Program-made: the position numbers and the translations under genes
In this document: piece by piece, positions 63,301-64,000 of the stretch
Layout: the number at the start of each line of letters is the position of its first letter
Numbering within the stretch: the stretch's first letter is position 1
From: Prosapia bicincta
Taxonomy: Eukaryota; Arthropoda; Insecta; Hemiptera; Cercopidae
Length of the DNA stretch: 64,000 nt
Direction: 5' to 3'
Assembly (NCBI GenBank): GCA_036971475.1
Contig: JBAIZL010000058.1
Coordinates: forward strand, 2,872,001 to 2,936,000
The notes under the pieces: generated by a model
The model's database searches: none
What the model saw: the letters and a program-made list of their open reading frames with translations, nothing else
What the model was told of the DNA's origin: nothing

Positions 63301-64000
63301 ATGTTCCTCTACCAGTCCTACAAACGTGGTGCCACTCCAAATTTGCCAAACTCTCACCTTTATGGGGGCCCAAGAATGTAACTAATAGACCCCTCCTTAA
63401 CCTTATATAGAAGACACATGCACAGGACTGCTATTCTGTACTATGTTGCCATGTTCCTCTACCAGTCCTACAAACGTGGTGCCTCTCCAAATTTGCCAAA
63501 CTCTCACCTTTATGGGGGCCCAAGAATGTAACTAATAGACCCCTCCTTAAACTTATATAGAAGACACATGCACAGGACTGCTATTCTGTACTATGTTGCC
63601 ATGTTCCTCTACCAGTCCTACAAACGTGGTGTCTCTCTACATTTGCCAAACTCTCACCTTTATGGGTGCCCAAGAATGTAACTAATAGACCCCTCCTTAA
63701 CCTTATATAGAAGACACATGCACAGGACTGCTATTCTGTACTATGTTGCCATGTTCCTCTACCAGTCCTACAAACGTGGTGTCTCTCTACCTTTGCCAAA
63801 CTCTTACCTGTATGGGTGCCCAAGAATGTAACTAATAGACCCCTCCTTAACCTTATATAGAAGACACATGCACAGGACTGCTATTCTGTACCATGTAGCC
63901 ATGTTCCTCTAACAGTCCTACAAACGTGGTGTCTCTCTACATTTGCCAAACTCTCACCTTTATGGGTGCCCAAGAATGTAACTAATAGACCCCTCCTTAA
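60376..64000 (+). repeat. About 2.4-kb higher-order repeat at the right edge
   Basis: The succession from 60381 (including two CTACCTTTGCC/TACCTGTATGG monomers, then CCATGTAGCC, then GCTACTCCAAATT) recurs from 62783 with an offset of 2,402 bp and runs to the window edge. It includes the diverged block above, so the whole diverged-plus-normal unit was duplicated. Confidence 0.85.
61985..62775 (+). repeat. Diverged satellite subfamily block, copy 2
   Basis: Repeats copy 1 with an offset of 2,704 bp at its left side (59301 to 62005) and 2,402 bp at its right side (60381 to 62783). This copy has therefore lost 302 bp, about two monomers. It is otherwise nearly identical, with scattered single changes (AATCACTC for AATCCCTC, GTGTATCTC for GTGTCTCTC). 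Confidence 0.9.

Larger units (their letters stand above)
23831..64000 (+). repeat. 150-bp satellite DNA array, over 40 kb, continuing past the window
   Basis: The landmark CTTAACCTTATATAGA recurs every 150 bp (24541, 24691, 24841, 24991...) from the left edge to the end of the window, giving roughly 268 monomers without any foreign insertion. Net indels are few: an extra C near 27690 and near 32340, one-base losses near 51606 and 52803, and a few changes in diverged blocks after 59300. Monomers are visibly more GC-rich than the flanks. Main variable sites are the junction (GCCCAAGAATGTAACTAATA or ACCAAAGAGTGAAAGTAATA), the GTGTCTCTCTACA or GTGCCTCTCCATA segment, and GGACTGCTATTCT or TGGCTGTTACTCT. 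A satellite of this size suggests heterochromatin, possibly pericentromeric or subtelomeric; that is inference. Confidence 0.97.

Noticed and set aside
23831..64000. TTATATAG in every satellite monomer as a promoter TATA box
   Set aside because: A TATA-like string alone, without initiator or downstream element or any gene to serve, is not evidence of a promoter.

Overview
The window looks like repeat-rich animal DNA, with an arthropod as my low-confidence guess. The flanks are strongly AT-rich and crowded with long TA, TG/CA and CT microsatellites. I can recognise decayed pogo/Tigger DNA transposons and several Penelope-like retroelements (PLEs). There are no operons, ribosome binding sites, tRNAs, rRNAs or CRISPR arrays, and I find no intact host gene. 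Every long open frame is a transposon remnant, a translated microsatellite, or a satellite whose period is a multiple of three.

Layout. 1-355: internally deleted pogo-like transposase (psq-type HTH next to a C-terminal zinc-finger tail). 896-1010: 3' end of one PLE. 1500-2240: second PLE with a GIY-YIG endonuclease remnant. 2241-3625: AT-rich, nothing recognised. 3626-10335: about 13 tandem units of about 506 bp, the middle of which is a 1,008-bp dimeric higher-order repeat. 10508-12427: Tigger-like element with a minus-strand DDE remnant, interrupted by a third PLE (11203-12196) that has an inverted partial copy of its own 3' end and a 15-bp candidate target duplication. 12428-23830: microsatellites, foldback PLE tails, a small inverted-repeat element, a GC-rich minisatellite and long stretches without a recognisable gene.

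From about 23831 to the right edge (over 40 kb) the sequence is an unbroken tandem array of a 150-bp satellite, roughly 268 monomers, running out of the window. The left-edge monomers and two blocks near the right end are the most diverged. The centre is homogenised and organised hierarchically: 150-bp monomer, 300-bp dimer (51.7-52.8 kb), 2,250-bp 15-mer, 4,651-bp 31-mer and an exact 6,000-bp 40-mer. The monomer is 50 codons long and its plus frame is open in one variant. The common variant has a stop, so the array gives repeated ORFs of up to 387 codons that I treat as a by-product.

The most interesting cross-cutting signal is at the 3' ends of five different PLE-like sequences. Each has CTGAnGA (or a decayed form), then GAA (or decayed AAA), then a 6-8 base palindrome and a non-G base. 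This is the arrangement of a minimal type-I hammerhead ribozyme whose stem III is a self-complementary palindrome. The best example is at 15608-15650.
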